Below are positions 6,499 through 7,901 of a stretch of 7,901 nt of DNA, in pieces. The notes under the pieces are model-generated. The model did no database searches and was not told the DNA's origin. It was given only the letters and a program-made list of their open reading frames with translations. The DNA lies in NCBI GenBank assembly GCA_934402125.1, contig CAKRTY010000067.1:1-7901 (forward strand), read 5' to 3'. Each line of letters opens with the position of its first letter. Position 1 is the first letter of the stretch. The translations under genes were made by a program, and so were the position numbers. This DNA comes from an uncultured Anaerosacchariphilus sp. GTDB lineage: Bacteria > Bacillota > Clostridia > Lachnospirales > Lachnospiraceae.

Positions 6499-7218
6499 TC
6501 ACAGATAAAACTCATGACCATGATAGGCCTGCACCAGGGTCAGATGGCTTCGAAACCATCGAAGGTTCCCGGCGTCTGCCAGGGACGGATTCACAAAATA
6601 TAAAGCCCCTCCGGAGGCATCCTCCCCTGCAAGGGCGCGTTCTACTGCTGCCCGGGTCTCGTCGGAGACGGTTACGCGGTCGATTTTACCGCTGCCTACC
6701 GGAGAAAACTGGGCCTTCCCAGCCTGCTGCTGATAGACTACCTCATAGACCGTATCCGGGAACGCGGCGCTTCGGACACGGTTCAGGACCACATTGGCCA
6801 CCAGCAGGCGGCCGGTTTCATCCTCGCCGGAGGCTTCCGCCTCGACGATACGCAGGAGGGCGTCGTAGTCCTCTGCGGTGAGCTGGTAAATGCTGTTTTG
6901 CAAAGCAGCCAGTTCCGGCTGGACTGCTGCGGCCTCTGCCACCGGTTCTGTCTCTGTCGCTTCTTCCTCCGACCAATCTGCCTGCGCCTCTGTGCATGCC
7001 TGCCGCATGCGGCCAGAATTCATACTGTTTTCTGCCAGAGCACATAGCGTCTCATTTCCAATTCCCCGGATCGCTCCGGCGGTTCCATCTTCTGTCGATC
7101 TGTCGATACTTTCACTTTCGTAAGAGATTTTTGCCTCCACATCCTTCGTATCGGCCGACGCCATCAAAAGCACGCCCGCCAATCCCAGCACGATTGCACT
7201 ATCTCTTAGTCTGTTCAT
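6499..7218 (-). CDS. SleB-type cell wall hydrolase, exported
   Basis: A 239-residue protein with an N-terminal hydrophobic signal-type segment (about 7-21, after MNRLRD), a low-complexity Glu/Ala-rich linker (about 75-105) and a C-terminal Hydrolase_2/SleB domain (about 118-239). In SleB, a spore-cortex lytic transglycosylase, the key glutamate sits in a GEARGE motif; the equivalent here is Glu128 in EAEASGE. FSPVGSGK, GGALYFVNP and the closing GHEFY also fit the family. It probably cuts peptidoglycan outside the membrane; a spore or germination role is possible but not shown, and no YpeB partner is adjacent. The start is the ATG at 7216-7218. A longer frame starting at TTG 7254 was refused because that TTG is the -35 box of a consensus promoter. 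No classical ribosome site exists beyond AGGG three bases before the ATG. No terminator separates it from the leuA promoter. Confidence 0.87.
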   Translation of the reverse strand: MNRLRDSAIVLGLAGVLLMASADTKDVEAKISYESESIDRSTEDGTAGAIRGIGNETLCALAENSMNSGRMRQACTEAQADWSEEEATETEPVAEAAAVQPELAALQNSIYQLTAEDYDALLRIVEAEASGEDETGRLLVANVVLNRVRSAAFPDTVYEVVYQQQAGKAQFSPVGSGKIDRVTVSDETRAAVERALAGEDASGGALYFVNPSLADAGNLRWFRSHLTLVQAYHGHEFYL

Positions 7219-7225
7219 ATGCCCT

Positions 7226-7254
7226 ATTATAAAAATGTCAGTTTCATCCGTCAA
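7226..7254 (-). promoter_or_regulatory. Consensus promoter of the SleB-like gene
   Basis: TTGACG (7249-7254), 17 bases, then TATAAT (7226-7231) on the minus strand. Only seven bases (AGGGCAT) separate the -10 box from the ATG, so the usual start distance puts +1 at or beside the A of the start codon. This implies a leaderless or nearly leaderless message. Confidence 0.75.
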
Positions 7255-7261
7255 GCGGTCT

Positions 7262-7282
7262 GTAACATTTTCGTAACATTTT
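7262..7282. repeat. Two direct repeats of GTAACATTTT at 11-base period
   Basis: Identical ten-base units at 7262-7271 and 7273-7282 are offset by 11 bases, one helical turn. They lie just upstream of the -35 box of the hydrolase promoter and upstream of the divergent DUF6512 gene. The layout resembles tandem sites for an OmpR/PhoB-family response regulator, and the (C)TGTAACA core is Pho-box-like. The rest of 7219-7420 is AT-rich. A TATATT at 7298-7303 could be a plus-strand -10 box, but no good -35 box accompanies it. Confidence 0.5.
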
Positions 7283-7420
7283 TTGTATTTTATTTCCTAT
7301 ATTATCCTTTTTATGAATAATTCCCGTGAAATAAACCAAAAATATGTTTCATAGGACAGACATTTTGGAGTCTTTTCTGTTCTAAACGGAAAGGAAACCA
7401 TGTATCAGAGGAGGATCTGT

Positions 7421-7901
7421 ATGAAAATCCGAGAGCGCGTCAATCTGGCAGCCGGAATCATCTTCACGCTTGCCACCGGCACACTGTTACATTTTACCTA
7501 TGAATGGAGCGGGGAAAACCCCTTTGTGGCCCTCTATTCCCCCGTCAGCGAATCCGTCTGGGAGCACCTGAAGCTTTTATTTTTTCCGGCGCTGCTCTAT
7601 ACCTTTTTTGAAATCCTGGTACTGTACAAAACCTCCGGACACTTTCTGACCTGCCGGCTGCTGTCCATCCTGACCGGCATGTTCTTCATCGCGTCGTCCT
7701 TCTTTACCTACACCGGGCTTCTGGGCCGGAGCTTTCTGGCCGTGGACATCACTCTTTTTATCCTCAGCGTCCTGCTGACCTTTCTTCTGTCCCGTTACCT
7801 GGAGGTGCGCCATCCCGGCCTGCGGCTGCCGCTGCTGGCCAACTACGCGCTGCTGCTCCTCATCGTCATCTGCTTTTTTTCCTTCAGCTTCGCCCCGCCG
7901 G
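7421..7901 (+). CDS. DUF6512-type membrane protein, 3' end outside the window
   Basis: 160 residues are visible and the frame is still open at the window edge. Five hydrophobic segments can be drawn, at about 9-26, 51-69, 78-97, 104-124 and 137-156, so this is an integral membrane protein. The motif SPVSESVWEHLKLLFFP (40-56), just before the second segment, is what I recall as the hallmark of DUF6512; its function is unknown. The ATG at 7421 has an excellent AGGAGG site six bases upstream. A second in-frame ATG at 7400 also has a fair AAAGGA site and would add seven residues (MYQRRIC), with the downstream ribosome site itself read as Arg-Arg. I prefer 7421. The gene is divergent from the SleB-like hydrolase and shares about 200 bases of upstream DNA with it. 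Confidence 0.8.
   Translation, partial: MKIRERVNLAAGIIFTLATGTLLHFTYEWSGENPFVALYSPVSESVWEHLKLLFFPALLYTFFEILVLYKTSGHFLTCRLLSILTGMFFIASSFFTYTGLLGRSFLAVDITLFILSVLLTFLLSRYLEVRHPGLRLPLLANYALLLLIVICFFSFSFAPP

Noticed and set aside
7219..7254. TTG start adding 12 residues to the SleB-like protein
   Set aside because: The TTG is the first part of the TTGACG -35 box, and the added codons are spacer and -10 box; the ATG at 7218 gives a proper signal segment.

Overview
The window looks like chromosomal DNA from a low-to-mid GC Clostridia bacterium, most likely a gut-type Lachnospiraceae. The reasons are the long clostridial form of threonine synthase, a T-box-controlled long-form LeuA, strong GGAGG-type ribosome binding sites, a SleB-type cell wall hydrolase and a DUF6512-type membrane protein. 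This assignment is by recognition only; no search was run. Most of the window is ordinary core amino-acid metabolism. No CRISPR array, transposase, rRNA or tRNA was seen.

Layout: (1) 2-1318, plus strand: citrate synthase, whose start lies before the window, ending in a bidirectional terminator at 1331-1373. (2) 1388-3284, minus strand: thrC followed by a small three-segment membrane protein, read from a consensus promoter at 3337-3365. (3) 3393-5864, minus strand: leuA and, 15 bases after its stop, a nitrilase-family (omega-amidase-like) gene. (4) 5865-6498: a leader and promoter region of about 630 bases for leuA with no protein gene. It holds a leucine T-box with attenuator (about 6116-6446), a 49-base near-perfect inverted repeat, a cluster of three small perfect hairpins, and a promoter whose spacer and -10 box lie in a perfect palindrome. 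(5) 6499-7218, minus strand: an exported SleB-like cell wall hydrolase whose consensus promoter places the predicted transcript start at the start codon. (6) 7219-7420: a divergent intergenic region with an 11-base-period direct repeat. (7) 7421 to the end, plus strand: a five-segment membrane protein of the DUF6512 type, cut by the window edge.

Functionally, citrate synthase supplies the carbon skeleton for glutamate, LeuA commits 2-ketoisovalerate to leucine, and ThrC makes threonine, so the first 6 kb is an amino-acid biosynthesis neighbourhood. The nitrilase-family protein is likely an amide repair or scavenging enzyme. The hydrolase/DUF6512 pair is a separate cell-envelope unit. No clearly new multi-gene system is visible. 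The most unusual material is the non-coding DNA: the extended leuA leader, the palindrome in the leuA promoter, and the possibly leaderless hydrolase gene.
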